Shown here: piece by piece, positions 14,301 to 25,884 of the stretch
How positions within the stretch are numbered: position 1 is the first letter of the stretch
How the letters are laid out: each line of letters begins with the position of its first letter
Source: Larix kaempferi
Taxonomy: Eukaryota; Streptophyta; Pinopsida; Pinales; Pinaceae
Length of the DNA: 64,000 bases
Assembly: GCA_027924585.1 (NCBI GenBank)
Contig: BSBM01002121.1
Span: 620,001-684,000, forward strand
Reading direction: 5' to 3'
Program-made: the position numbers and the translations under genes
The notes under the pieces: generated by a model
What the model saw: the letters and a program-made list of their open reading frames with translations, nothing else
The model's database searches: none
Told to the model about the DNA's origin: nothing

Positions 14301-14467
14301 GAGTTTTTAGAAAATGTGTTTTATTTCATAAATGGAATCAACAGCACATTCTACCTCATAACGACTTTCTATAGTTTGCGCATGCGTTTGGAAATAAGAA
14401 AAGCTTACTTCCCCCGTTTTTTAAAATTACAGCTTCTAGAAGGTTTACATGATTTCTTAAAAAACAC
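14301..14467 (+). repeat. 167-bp monomer with the 6-bp deletion (isolated third copy)
   Basis: It has the same AAGTAT loss as 12,804-13,137, but the rest of the unit is a different variant (GCGCATGCGTTTGG and a TTTCTTAAA end). Either the deletion was transferred by exchange or gene conversion within the first half of the unit, or it occurred twice. Confidence 0.88.
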
Positions 14468-17400
14468 GAGTTTTTAGAAAATGTGTTTTATTTCATAAAT
14501 GGAATCAACAAAGTATGCACATTCTACGTCATAACGACTTTCTATAGTTTGCGCATTCGTCCGGAAATAAGAAAAGCTTACTTCCACCGTTTTTTAAAAT
14601 CACAGCTTCTAGAAGGTTTACACGATTTCGTAAAAAACACGAGTTTTTAGAAAATGTGTTTTATTTCATAAATGGAATCTACAAAGTATGCACATTCTAC
14701 GTCATAACGACATTATATAGTTTGGGCATGCGTCCGGAAATAAGAAAAGCTTACTTCCCCCGTTTTTTAAAATCACAGCTTCTAGAAGGTTTACATGATT
14801 TCGTAAAAAACACGAGTTTTTAGAAAATGTGTTTTATTTCATAAATGGAATCTACAAAGTATGCACATTCTACGTCATAATGACATTCTATAGTTTGGGC
14901 ATGCGTCCAGAAATAAGAAAAGCTTACTTCCCCCGTTTTTTAAAATCACAGCTTCTAGAAGGTTTACATGATTTCGTAAAAAACACGAGTTTTTAGAAAA
15001 TGTGTTTTATTTCATAAATGGAATCAACAAAGTATGCACATTCTATGTCATAACGACTTCCTATAGTTTGCGCATGCGTTTGGAAATAAGAAAAGCTTAC
15101 TTCCCCCGTTTTTTAAAATCACAGCTTCTAGAAGGTTTACATGATTTCTTAAAAAACACGAGTTTTTAGAAAATGTGTTTTATTTCATAAATGGAATCAA
15201 CAAAGTATGCACATTCTACGTCATAACGACTTTCTATAGTTTGCGCATGTGTTTGGAAATAAGAAAAGCTTACTTCCCCCGTTTTTTAAAATCACAGCTT
15301 CTAGAAGGTTTACATGATTTCTTAAAAAACACGAGTTTTTAGAAAATGTGTTTTCTTTCATAAATGGAATCAACAAAGTATGCACATTCTACGTCATAAC
15401 GACTTTCTATAGTTTGCGCATGTGTTTCGAAATAAGAAAAGCTTACTTCCACCGTTTTTTAAAATCACAGCTTCTAGAAGGTTTACATGATTTCTTAAAA
15501 AACACGAGCTTTTAGAAAATTTGTTTTATTTCATAAATGGAATCTACAAAGTATGCACATTCTACGTCATAACGACTTTCTATAGTTTGCGCATGCGTCC
15601 GGAAATAAGAAAAGCTTACTTCCACCGTTTTTTAAAATCACATCTTCTAGAAGGTTTACATGATTTTGTAAAAAACACGAGTTTTTAGAAAATGTGTTTT
15701 ATTTCATAAATGGAATCTACAAAGTATGCACATTCTACGTCATAACGACTTTCTATAGTTTGCGCATGCGTCCGGAAATAAGAAAAGCTTACTTCCCCCG
15801 TTTTTTAAAATCACAACTTCTAGAAGGTTTACATGATTTCGTAAAAAACACGAGTTTTTAGAAAATGTGTTTTATTTCATAAATGGAATCTACAAAGTAT
15901 GCACATTCTACGTCATAACGACATTCTATAGTTTGCGCATGAGTCCGGAAATAAGAAAAGCTTACTTCCACCGTTTTTTAAAATCACAGCTTCTAGAAGG
16001 TTTAAATGATTTCGTAAAAAACACGAGTTTTTAGAAAATGTGTTTTATTTCATAAATGGAATCTACAAAGTATGCACATTCTACGTCATAACGACTTTCT
16101 ATAGTTTGCGCATGCGTCCGGAAATAAGAAAAGCTTACCTTACCTGTTTTTTAAAATCACGGCTTCTAGAAGGTTTACGTGATTTCTTAAAAAACACGAG
16201 TTTTTAGAAAATGTGTTTTATGTCATAAATGGAATCAACAAAGTATGCACATTCTACGTCATAACGACTTTCTATAGTTTGCGCATGCGTTTGGAAATAA
16301 GAAAAGCTTACTTCCACCGTTTTTTAAAATCACAGCTTCTAGAAGGTTTACATGATTTCTTAAAAAACACGAGTTTTTAGAAAATGTGTTTTATTTCATA
16401 AATGGAATCAACAAAGTATGCACATTCTATGTCATAACGACTTCATATAGTTTGCGCATGCGTTTGGAAATAAGAAAAGCTTACTTCCCCCGTTTTTTAA
16501 AATCACAGCTTCTAGAAGGTTTACATGATTTCTTAAAAAACACGAGTTTTAGAAAATGTGTTTTATTTCATAAATGGAATCAACAAAGTATGCACATTCT
16601 ACGTCATAACGACTTTCTATAGTTTGCGCATGTGTTTGGAAATAAGAAAAGCTTATTTCCCCCGTTTTTTAAAATCACAGCTTCTAGAAGGTTTACATGA
16701 TTTCTTAAAAAACACGAGTTTTTAGAAAATGTGTTTTCTTTCATAAATGGAATCAACAAAGTATGCACATTCTACGTCATAACGACTATCTATAGTTTGC
16801 GCATGTGTTTTGAAATAAGAAAAGCTTACTTCCACCGTTTTTTAAAATCACAGCTTCTAAAAGGTTTACATGATTTCTTAAAAAACACGAGCTTTTAGAA
16901 AATTTGTTTTATTTCTTAAATGGAATCTACAAAGTATGCACATTCTACGTCATAACGACTTTCTATAGTTTGCGCATGCGTCCGGATATAAGAAAAGCTT
17001 ACTTCCACCGTTTTTTAAAATCACAGCTTCTAGAAGGTTTACATGATTTCGTAAAAAACACGGGTTTTTAGAAAATGTGTTTTATTTGATAAATGGAATG
17101 TACAAAGTATGCACATTCTACGTCATAACGACTTTCTATAGTTTGCGCATGCATCCGGAAAAAAGAAAAGCTTACTTCCACCATTTTTTAAAATCACAGC
17201 TTCTAGAAGGTTTACATGATTTGTTAAAAAACACGAGTTTTTAGAAAATGTGTTTTATTTCATCAATGGAATCTACAAAGTATGCACATTCTACGTCATA
17301 ACGAATTTCTATAGTTTGCGCATGCGTCCGGAAATAAGAAAAGCTTACTCCCACCTTTTTTTAAAATCACAGCTTTTAGAAGGTTTACATGATTTCGTAA

Positions 17401-17926
17401 AAAACACGAGTTTTTTGAAAATGTTTTTTATTTCATAAATGGAATCTACAAAGTATGCACATTCTACGTCATAACGACTTTCTATTGTTTGCGCATGCAT
17501 CCGGAAATAAGAAAAGCTTACTTCCACCATTTTTTAAAATCACAGCTACTAGAAGATTTACATGATTTCGTAAAAAACACGAATTTTTAGAAAATGTGTT
17601 TTATTTCATAAATGGAATCAACAAAGTATGCACATTCTACGTCATAACGACTTTCCATAGTTTGCGCATGCGTTTGGAAATAAGAAAAGCTTACTTCCCC
17701 CGTTTTTTAAAATCACAGCTTCTAGAAGGTTTACATGATTTCTTAAAAAACACGAGTTTTTAGAAAATGTGTTTTATTTCATAAATAGAATCAACAAAGT
17801 ATGCACATTCTACGTCATAACGACTTTCTATAGTTTTCACATGCGTCCGGAAATAAGAAAAGCTTACTTCCACCATTTTTTAAAATCACAGCTTCTAGAA
17901 GGTTTACATGATTTCGTAAAAAACAC
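14468..17926 (+). repeat. Ordinary monomers, 20 units
   Basis: These 20 units are in register. Near 14,700-14,990 two neighbours share GGGCATGCG, and near 15,180-16,900 there are repeated GCGCATGTGTTTGG or TTTCGAA-type units, which suggests small local duplications. Units at 17,235-17,580 have the CACCTTTTTTT and TTTTTTGAAAATG variants that recur at about 29.2 and 53.8 kb. No other feature was seen. Confidence 0.7.
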
Positions 17927-19483
17927 GAGTTTTTAGAAAATGTGTTTTATTTCATAAATGGAATCCACAAAGTATGCACATTCTACGTCATAACGACTTT
18001 GTATTGTTTGCGCATGCGTCCGGAAATAACAAAAGCTTACTTCCACCGTTTTTTAAAATCACAGCTTCTAGAAGGTTTACATGATCTCGTAAAAAACACG
18101 AGTTTTTAGAAAATGTGTTTTATTTCATAAATGGAATCTACAAAGTATGCACATTCTACGTCATAACGACTTTCTATAGTTTGCGCATGCGTCCGGAAAT
18201 AAGAAAAGCTTACTTCCCCCGTTTTTTAAAATCACAGCTTCTAGAAGGTTTACATGATTTCTTAAAAAACACGGGTTTTTAGAAAATGTGTTTTATTTCA
18301 TAAATGGAATCAACAAAGTATGCACATTCTACGTCATAACGACTTTCTATAGTTTGCGCATGCGTTTGGAAGTAAGAAAAGCTTACTTCCCCCGATTTTT
18401 AAAATCACAGCTTCTAGAAGGTTTACATGATTTCTTAAAAAACACGAGTTTTTAGAAAATGTGTTTTATTTCATAAATGGAATCAACAAAGTATGCACAT
18501 TCTATGTCATAACGACTTTCTATAGTTTGCGCATGCGTTTGGAAGTAAGAAAAGCTTACTTCCCCCGTTTTTTAAAATCACAGCTTCTAGAAGGTTTACA
18601 TGATTTCGTAAAAAACACGAGTTTTTGGAAAATGTGTTTTATTTCATAAATGGAATCTACAAAGTATGCACATTCTACGTCATAACGACTTTCTATAGTT
18701 TGCGCATGCGTCCGGAAAAAAGAAAAGCTTACTTCCACCGTTTTTTAAAATCACAGCTTCTAGAAGGTTTACATGATTTCGTAAAAAACACGAGTTCTTA
18801 GAAAATGTGTTTTATTTCATAAATGGAATCAACAAAGTATGCACATTCTAGGTCATAACGAATTTCCATAGTTTGCGCATGCGTTTGGAAATAAGAAAAG
18901 CTTACTTCCCCCGTTTTTTAAAATCACAGCTTCTAGAAGGTTTACATGATTTCGTAAAAAACACGAGTTTTTAGAAAATGTGTTTTATTTCATAAATGGA
19001 ATCAACAACGTATGCACATTCTACGTCATAACAATTTTCTATAGTTTGCGCATTCGTCCGGAAATAAGAAAAGCTTACTTCCCCCGTTTTTTAAAATCAC
19101 AGGTTCTAGAAGGTTTACATGATTTCGTAAAAAACACGAGTTTTTAGAAAATGTGTTTTATTTCATAAATGGAATCTACAAAGTATGCACATTCTACGTC
19201 ATAACGACTTTCTATAGTTTGCGCATGCGTCCGGAAATAAGAAAAGCTTACTTCCCCCGTTTTTTAAAATCATAGCTTCTAGATGGTTTACATGATTTCG
19301 TAAAAAACACGAGTTTTTAGAAAATGTGTTTTATTTCATAAATGGAATCAACAAAGTATGCACATTGTAGGTCATAACGACTTTCTATAGTTTGGGCATT
19401 TGTCCGGAAATAAGAAAAGCTTACTTCCCCCGTTTTTTAAAATCACAGCTTCTAGAAGGTTTACATGATTTCGTAAAAAACAC
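17927..19483 (+). repeat. Nine-monomer higher-order unit, copy A (1,557 bp)
   Basis: Private variants in order are AATCCACAAAG, TTGTATTG, CATGATCTCG, GCGTTTGGAAGTAAG (twice), GGTCATAACGAATTTCC, AACAATTTTC, CACAGGTTCTAG, TAGATGG and CATTGTAGG. Each recurs exactly 1,557 bp (9 x 173) downstream. I count about seven differences between the copies, for example CTTTCTATAG against CTTACTATAG, and GAGTTCTTAG against GAGTTTTTAG. Confidence 0.95.
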
Positions 19484-21040
19484 GAGTTTTTAGAAAATGT
19501 GTTTTATTTCATAAATGGAATCCACAAAGTATGCACATTCTACGTCATAACGACTTTGTATTGTTTGCGCATGCGTCCGGAAATAACAAAAGCTTACTTC
19601 CACCGTTTTTTAAAATCACAGCTTCTAGAAGGTTTACATGATCTCGTAAAAAACACGAGTTTTTAGAAAATGTGTTTTATTTCATAAATGGAATCTACAA
19701 AGTATGCACATTCTACGTCATAACGACTTTCTATAGTTTGCGCATGCGTCCGGAAATAAGAAAAGCTTACTTCCCCCGTTTTTTAAAATCACAGCTTCTA
19801 GAAGGTTTACATGATTTCTTAAAAAACACGGGTTTTTAGAAAATGTGTTTTATTTCATAAATGGAATCAACAAAGTATGCACATTCTACGTCATAACGAC
19901 TTACTATAGTTTGCGCATGCGTTTGGAAGTAAGAAAAGCTTACTTCCCCCGATTTTTAAAATCACAGCTTCTAGAAGGTTTACATGATTTTTTAAAAAAC
20001 ACGAGTTTTTAGAAAATGTGTTTTATTTCATAAATGGAATCAACAAAGTATGCACATTCTATGTCATAACGACTTTCTATAGTTTGCGCATGCGTTTGGA
20101 AGTAAGAAAAGCTTACTTCCCCCGTTTTTTAAAATCACAGCTTCTAGAAGGTTTACATGATTTCGTAAAAAACACGAGTTTTTAGAAAATGTGTTTTATT
20201 TCATAAATGGAATCTACAAAGTATGCACATTCTACGTCATAACGACTTTCTATAGTTTGCGCATGCGTCCGGAAAAAAGAAAAGCTTACTTCCACCGTTT
20301 TTTAAAATCACAACTTCTAGAAGGTTTACATGATTTCGTAAAAAACACGAGTTTTTAGAAAATGTGTTTTATTTCATAAATGGAATCAACAAAGTATGCA
20401 CATTCTAGGTCATAACGAATTTCCATAGTTTGCGCATGCGTTTGGAAATAAGAAAAGCTTACTTCCCCCGTTTTTTAAAATCACAGCTTCTAGAAGGTTT
20501 ACATGATTTCGTAAAAAACACGAGTTTTTAGAAAATGTGTTTTATTTCATAAATGGAATCAACAACGTATGCACATTCTACGTCATAACAATTTTCTATA
20601 GTTTGCGCATTCGTCCGGAAATAAGAAAAGCTTACTTCCCCCGTTTTTTAAAATCACAGGTTCTAGAAGGTTTACATGATTTCGTAAAAAACACGAGTTT
20701 TTAGAAAATGTGTTTTATTTCATAAATGGAATCTACAAAGTATGCACATTCTACGTCATAACGACTTTCTATAGTTTGCGCATGCGTCCGGAAATAAGAA
20801 AAGCTTACTTCCCCCGTTTTTTAAAATCATAGCTTCTAGATGGTTTACATGATTTCGTAAAAAACACGAGTTTTTAGAAAATGTGTTTTATTTCATAAAT
20901 GGAATCAACAAAGTATGCACATTGTAGGTCATAACGACTTTCTATAGTTTGGGCATTTGTCCGGAAATAAGAAAAGCTTACTTCCCCCGTTTTTTAAAAT
21001 CACAGCTTCTAGAATGTTTACATGATTTCGTAAAAAACAT
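19484..21040 (+). repeat. Nine-monomer higher-order unit, copy B (1,557 bp)
   Basis: This directly adjoins copy A and repeats all its private variants in the same order. The final monomer differs at its end (GAATG for GAAGG, ACATG for ACACG), and no third copy follows. About seven substitutions over 1,557 bp imply a young duplication by unequal exchange. Confidence 0.95.
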
Positions 21041-22077
21041 GAGTTTTTAGAAAATGTGTTTTATTTCATAAATGGAATCAACAAAGTATGCACATTCTAC
21101 GTCATAACGACTTTCTATAGTTTGCGCATGCGTTTGGAAATAAGAAAAGCTTACTTCCCCCGTTTTTTAAAATCACAGCTTCTAGAAGTTTTACATGATT
21201 TCTTAAGAAACACGAGTTTTTAGAAAATGTGTTTTATTTCATAAAGAGAATAAACAAACTATGCACATTCTACGTCATAACTACTTTCTATAGTTTGCAC
21301 ATGCGTTTTGAAATAAGAAAAGCTTACTTCCACCGTTTTTTAAAATCACAGCTTCTAGAAGGTTTACATGATTTCGTAAAAAACACGAGTTTTTAGAAAA
21401 TGTGTTTTATTTCATAAATGGAATCAACAAAGTATGCACATTCTACGTCATAACGACTTTCTATAGTTTGCGCATGCGTCCGGAAATAAGAAAAGCTTAC
21501 TTCCACCGATTTTTAAAATCACAGCTTCTAGAAGGTTTACATGATTTCTTAAAAAACACGAGTTTTTAGAAAATGTGTTTTATTTCGTAAATGAATATAC
21601 AAAGTATGCACATTCTACGTCATAACGACTTTGTATTGTTTGTGCATGCGTCCGGAAATAACAAAAGCTTACTTCCACCGTTTTTTTAAATCACAGTTTC
21701 TAGAAGGTTTACATGATTTCGTAAAAAACACTTGTTTTTAGAAAATGTGTTTTATTTCATCAATGGAATCAACAAAGTATGCACATTCTACGTCATAACG
21801 ACTTTCTATAGTTTGCGTATGCGTTTGGAAATAAGAAAAGCTTACTTCCCCCGTTTTTTAAAATCACAGCTTCTAGAAGGTTTACATGATTTCTTAAAAA
21901 ACACGAGTTTTTAGAAAATGTGTTTTATTTCATAAATGTAAGCAACAAAGTATGCACATTCTACGTCATAACGAATTTCTATAGATTGCGCATGCGTCCG
22001 GAAATAAGAAAAGCTTACTTCCACCGTTTTTTAAAATCACAGCTTCTAGAAGGTTTACATGATTTCGTAAAAAACAC
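21041..22077 (+). repeat. Ordinary monomers between block repeats, 6 units
   Basis: These are in-register units without a detected partner block. Local oddities include CATAAAGAGAATAAAC near 21,241, TTTCGTAAATGAATATAC near 21,590 (one base short) and CTTGTTTTTAG near 21,731. Nothing non-satellite was seen. Confidence 0.7.
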
Positions 22078-22942
22078 GAGTTTTTAGAAAATGTTTTTTA
22101 TTTCATAAATGGAATCTACAAAGTATGCACATTCTACGTCATAACGACTTTCTATTGTTTGCGCAGGCGTCCGGAAATAAGAAAAGCTTACTTCCACCAT
22201 TTTTAAAAATCACAGCTTCTAGAAGGTTTACATGATTTCGTAAAAAACACGAGTTTTTAGAAAATGTGTTTTATTTCATAAATGGAATCAACAAAGTATG
22301 CACATTCTACGTCATAACGACTTTCTATAGTTTGTGCATGCGTTTGGAAATAAGAAAAGCTTACTTCCCCCGTTTTTTAAAATCACAGCTTCTAGAAGGT
22401 TTACATGATTTCTTAAAAAACACGAGTTTTTAGAAAATGTGTTTTATTTCATAAATAGAATGAACAAAGTATGCACATTCTACGTCATAACGACTTTCTA
22501 TAGTTTGCACATGCGTCCAGAAATAAGAAAAGCTTACTTCCACCGTTTTTTAAAATCACAGCTTCTAGAAGGTTTACATGATTTCGTAAAAAACATGAGT
22601 TTTTAGAAAATGTGTTTTATTTCATAAATGGAATCAACAAAGTATGCACATTCTACGTCATAACGAGTTTCTATAGTTTGCGCATTCGTCCGGAAATAAG
22701 AAAAGCTTACTTGCCCCGTTTTTTAAAATAACAGCTTCTAGAAGGTTTACATGATTTCTTAAAAAACACGAGTTTATAAAAAATGTGCTTTATTTCATAA
22801 ATGGAATCTACAAAGTATGCACATTCTACGTCATAACGACTTTCTATTGTTTGCGCATGCATCCGGAAATAAGAAAAGCTTACTTCCACCATTTTTTAAA
22901 ATCACAACTACTAGAAGATTTACATGATTTCGTAAAAAACAC
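22078..22942 (+). repeat. Five-monomer block (partner of 24,155-25,192)
   Basis: The ordered variants are GCGCAGGCGTCC with CACCATTTTTAAAAATC, then GTGCATGCGTTTGG, then ATAGAATGAAC with GCACATGCGTCCAG, then GCATTCGTCC with CTTGCCCCG and AATAACAGC, then GAGTTTATA with TGCTTTATTTC and CTACTAGAAGATTT. The same order recurs 2,077 bp downstream (12 monomers plus an inserted C near 23,058), with one extra monomer. Confidence 0.88.
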
Positions 22943-23289
22943 GAATTTTTAGAAAATGTGTTTTATTTCATAAATGGAATCAACAAAGTATGCACATTCT
23001 ACGTCATAACGACTTTCCATAGTTTGCGCATGCGTTTGGAAATAAGAAAAGCTTACTTCCCCCCGTTTTTTAAAATCACAGCTTCTAGAAGGTTTACATG
23101 ATTTCGTAAAAAACACGAGTTTTTAGAAAATGTGTTTTATTTCATAAATGGAATCAACAAAGTATGCTCATTCTACGTCATAACGACTTTCTATAGTTTG
23201 CGCATGCGTTTGGAAATAAGAAAAGCCTACTTCCCCCGTTTTTTAAAATCACAGCTTCTAGAAGGTTTACATGATTTCTTAAAAAACAC

Positions 23290-24154
23290 GAGTTTATAGA
23301 AAATGTGCTTTATTTCATAAATGGAATCTACAAAGTATGCACATTCTACGTCATAACGACTTTCTATTGTTTGCGCATGCATCCGGAAATAAGAAAAGCT
23401 TACTTCCACCATTTTTTAAAATCACGGCTACTAGAAGATTTACATGATTTCGTAAAAAACATGAATTTTTAGAAAATGTGTTTTATTTCATAAATGGAAT
23501 CAACAAAGTATGCACATTCTACGTCATAACGACTTTCCATAGTTTGCGCATGCGTCCGGAAATAAGAAAAGCTTACTTCCCCCGTTTTTTAAAATCACAG
23601 CTTCTAGAAGGTTTACATGATTTCGTAAAAAACACGAGTTTTTAGAAAATGTGTTTTATTTCATAAATGGAATCAACAAAGTATGCACATTCTACGTCAT
23701 AACGACTTTCTATAGTTTGCGCATGCGTTTGGAAATAAGAAAAGCTTACTTCCCCCGTTTTTTAAAATCACAGCTTCTAGAAGGTTTACATGATTTCTTA
23801 AAAAACACGAGTTTTTAGAAAATGTGTTTTATTTCATAAATGGAATCAACAAAGTATGCACATTCTACATCATAACGACTTTCTATAGTTTGCGCATGCG
23901 TCCGGAAATAAGAAAAGCTTACTTCCACCATTTTTTAAAATCACAGCTTCTAGAAGGTTTACATGATTTCGTAAAAAACACGAGTTTTTAGAAAATGTGT
24001 TTTATTTCATAAATGGAATCTACAAAGTATGCACATTCTACGTCATAACGACTTTCTATAGTTTTCGCATGCGTCCGGAAATAAGAAAAGCTTACTTCCC
24101 CCGTTTTATAAAATCACAGCTTCTAGAAGGTTTACATGATTTCGTAAAAAACAC
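23290..24154 (+). repeat. Five-monomer block (partner at 25,020-25,884, 10-monomer spacing)
   Basis: GAGTTTATAG at the start, CTACTAGAAGATTT, GAATTTTTAG with TTTCCATAG, CTACATCATAACG with CACCATTTTTT, and CGTTTTATAAAATC each recur exactly 1,730 bp (10 x 173) downstream. The copies diverge beyond 24,154 and 25,884. Confidence 0.88.
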
Positions 24155-25192
24155 GAGTTTTTAGAAAATGTGTTTTATTTCATAAATGGAATCTACAAAG
24201 TATGCACATTCTACGTCATAACGACTTTCTATTGTTTGCGCAGGCGTCCGGAAATAAGAAAAGCTTACTTCCACCATTTTTAAAAATCACAGCTTCTAGA
24301 AGGTTTACATGATTTCGTAAAAAACACGAGTTTTTAGAAAATGTGTTTTATGTCATAAATGGAATCAACAAAGTATGCACATTCTACGTCATAACGACTT
24401 TCTATAGTTTGTGCATGCGTTTGGAAATAAGAAAAGCTTACTTCCCCCGTTTTTTAAAATCACAGCTTCTAGAAGGTTTACATGATTTCTTAAAAAACAC
24501 GAGTTTTTAGAAAATGTGTTTTATTTCATAAATAGAATGAACAAAGTATGCACATTCTACGTCATAACGACTTTCTATAGTTTGTGCATGCGTTTGGAAA
24601 TAAGAAAAGCTTACTTCCCCCGTTTTTTAAAATCACAGCTTCTAGAAGGTTTACATGATTTCTTAAAAAACACGAGTTTTTAGAAAATGTGTTTTATTTC
24701 ATAAATAGAATGAACAAAGTATGCACATTCTACGTCATAACGACTTTCTATAGTTTGCACATCCGTCCAGAAATAAGAAAAGCTTACTTCCACCGTTTTT
24801 TAAAATCACAGCTTCTAGAAGGTTTACATGATTTCGTAAAAAACATGAGTTTTTAGAAAATGTGTTTTATTTCATAAATGGAATCAACAAAGTATGCACA
24901 TTCTACGTCATAACGACTTTCTATAGTTTGCGCATTCGTCCGGAAATAAGAAAAGCTTACTTGCCCCGTTTTTTAAAATAACAGCTTCTAGAAGGTTTAC
25001 ATGATTTCTTAAAAAACACGAGTTTATAGAAAATTTGCTTTATTTCATAAATGGAATCTACAAAGTATGCACATTCTACGTCATAACGACTTTCTATTGT
25101 TTGCGCATGCATCCGGAAATAAGAAAAGCTTACTTCCACCATTTTTTAAAATCACAGCTACTAGAAGATTTACATGATTTCGTAAAAAACAC
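24155..25192 (+). repeat. Six-monomer version of the 22.1-kb block
   Basis: This repeats the five-monomer order of 22,078-22,942 with one additional unit at 24,501-24,673. It overlaps the start of the 25.0-kb partner block, so the region is a mosaic of overlapping duplications rather than one clean higher-order repeat. Confidence 0.85.
24501..24673 (+). repeat. Hybrid monomer, likely product of exchange within a monomer
   Basis: The left part has ATAGAATGAAC, like the unit at 24,674 and its homologue at 22,424. The right part has GTGCATGCGTTTGG and a TTTCTTAAA end, like the unit at 24,328 and its homologue at 22,251. The switch lies in the shared stretch between offsets of about 43 and 84. 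This is what an out-of-register exchange between neighbouring monomers would leave. Confidence 0.75.
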
Positions 25193-25884
25193 GAATTTTT
25201 AGAAAATGTGTTTTATTTCATAAATGGAATCAACAAAGTATGCACATTCTACGTCATAACGACTTTCCATAGTTTGCGCATGCGTTTGGAAATAAGAAAA
25301 GCTTACTTCCCCCGTTTTTTAAAATCACAGCTTCTAGAAGGTTTACATGATTTCGTAAAAAACACGAGTTTTTAGAAAATGTGTTTTATTTCATAAATGG
25401 AATCAACAAAGTAAGCACATTCTACGTCATAACGACTTTCTATAGTTTGCGCATGCGTTTGGAAATAAGAAAAGCTTACTTCCCCCGTTTTTTAAAATCA
25501 CAGCTTCTAGAATGTTTACATGATTTCTTAAAAAACACGAGTTTTTAGAAAATGTGTTTTATTTCATAAATGGAATCAACAAAGTATGCACATTCTACAT
25601 CATAACGACTTTCTATAGTTTGCGCATGCGTCCGGAAATAAGAAAAGCTTACTTCCACCATTTTTTAAAATCACAGCTTCTAGAAGGTTTACATGATTTC
25701 GTAAAAAACACGAGTTTTTAGAAAATGTGTTTTATTTCATAAATGGAATCTACAAAGTATGCACATTCTACGTCATAACGACTTTCTATAGTTTGCGCAT
25801 GCGTCCGGAAATAAGAAAAGCTTACTTCCCCCGTTTTATAAAATCACAGCTTCTAGAAGGTTTACATGATTTCGTAAAAAACAC
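25020..25884 (+). repeat. Five-monomer block (partner of 23,290-24,154)
   Basis: It shares the ordered variants of the 23.3-kb block at exactly 1,730 bp spacing. Small differences include TTTGCGCATG for TTTTCGCATG and GAATG for GAAGG in one unit. Confidence 0.88.

Noticed and set aside
17345-17530. 60-61-codon minus-strand open frames (also 18,556-18,738, 22,707-22,892, 30,668-30,850, 48,137-48,319, 60,414-60,596)
   Set aside because: These are the reverse-strand reading of two neighbouring monomers. The same frame appears wherever the local variants lack a stop, so they are shadows of the repeat.
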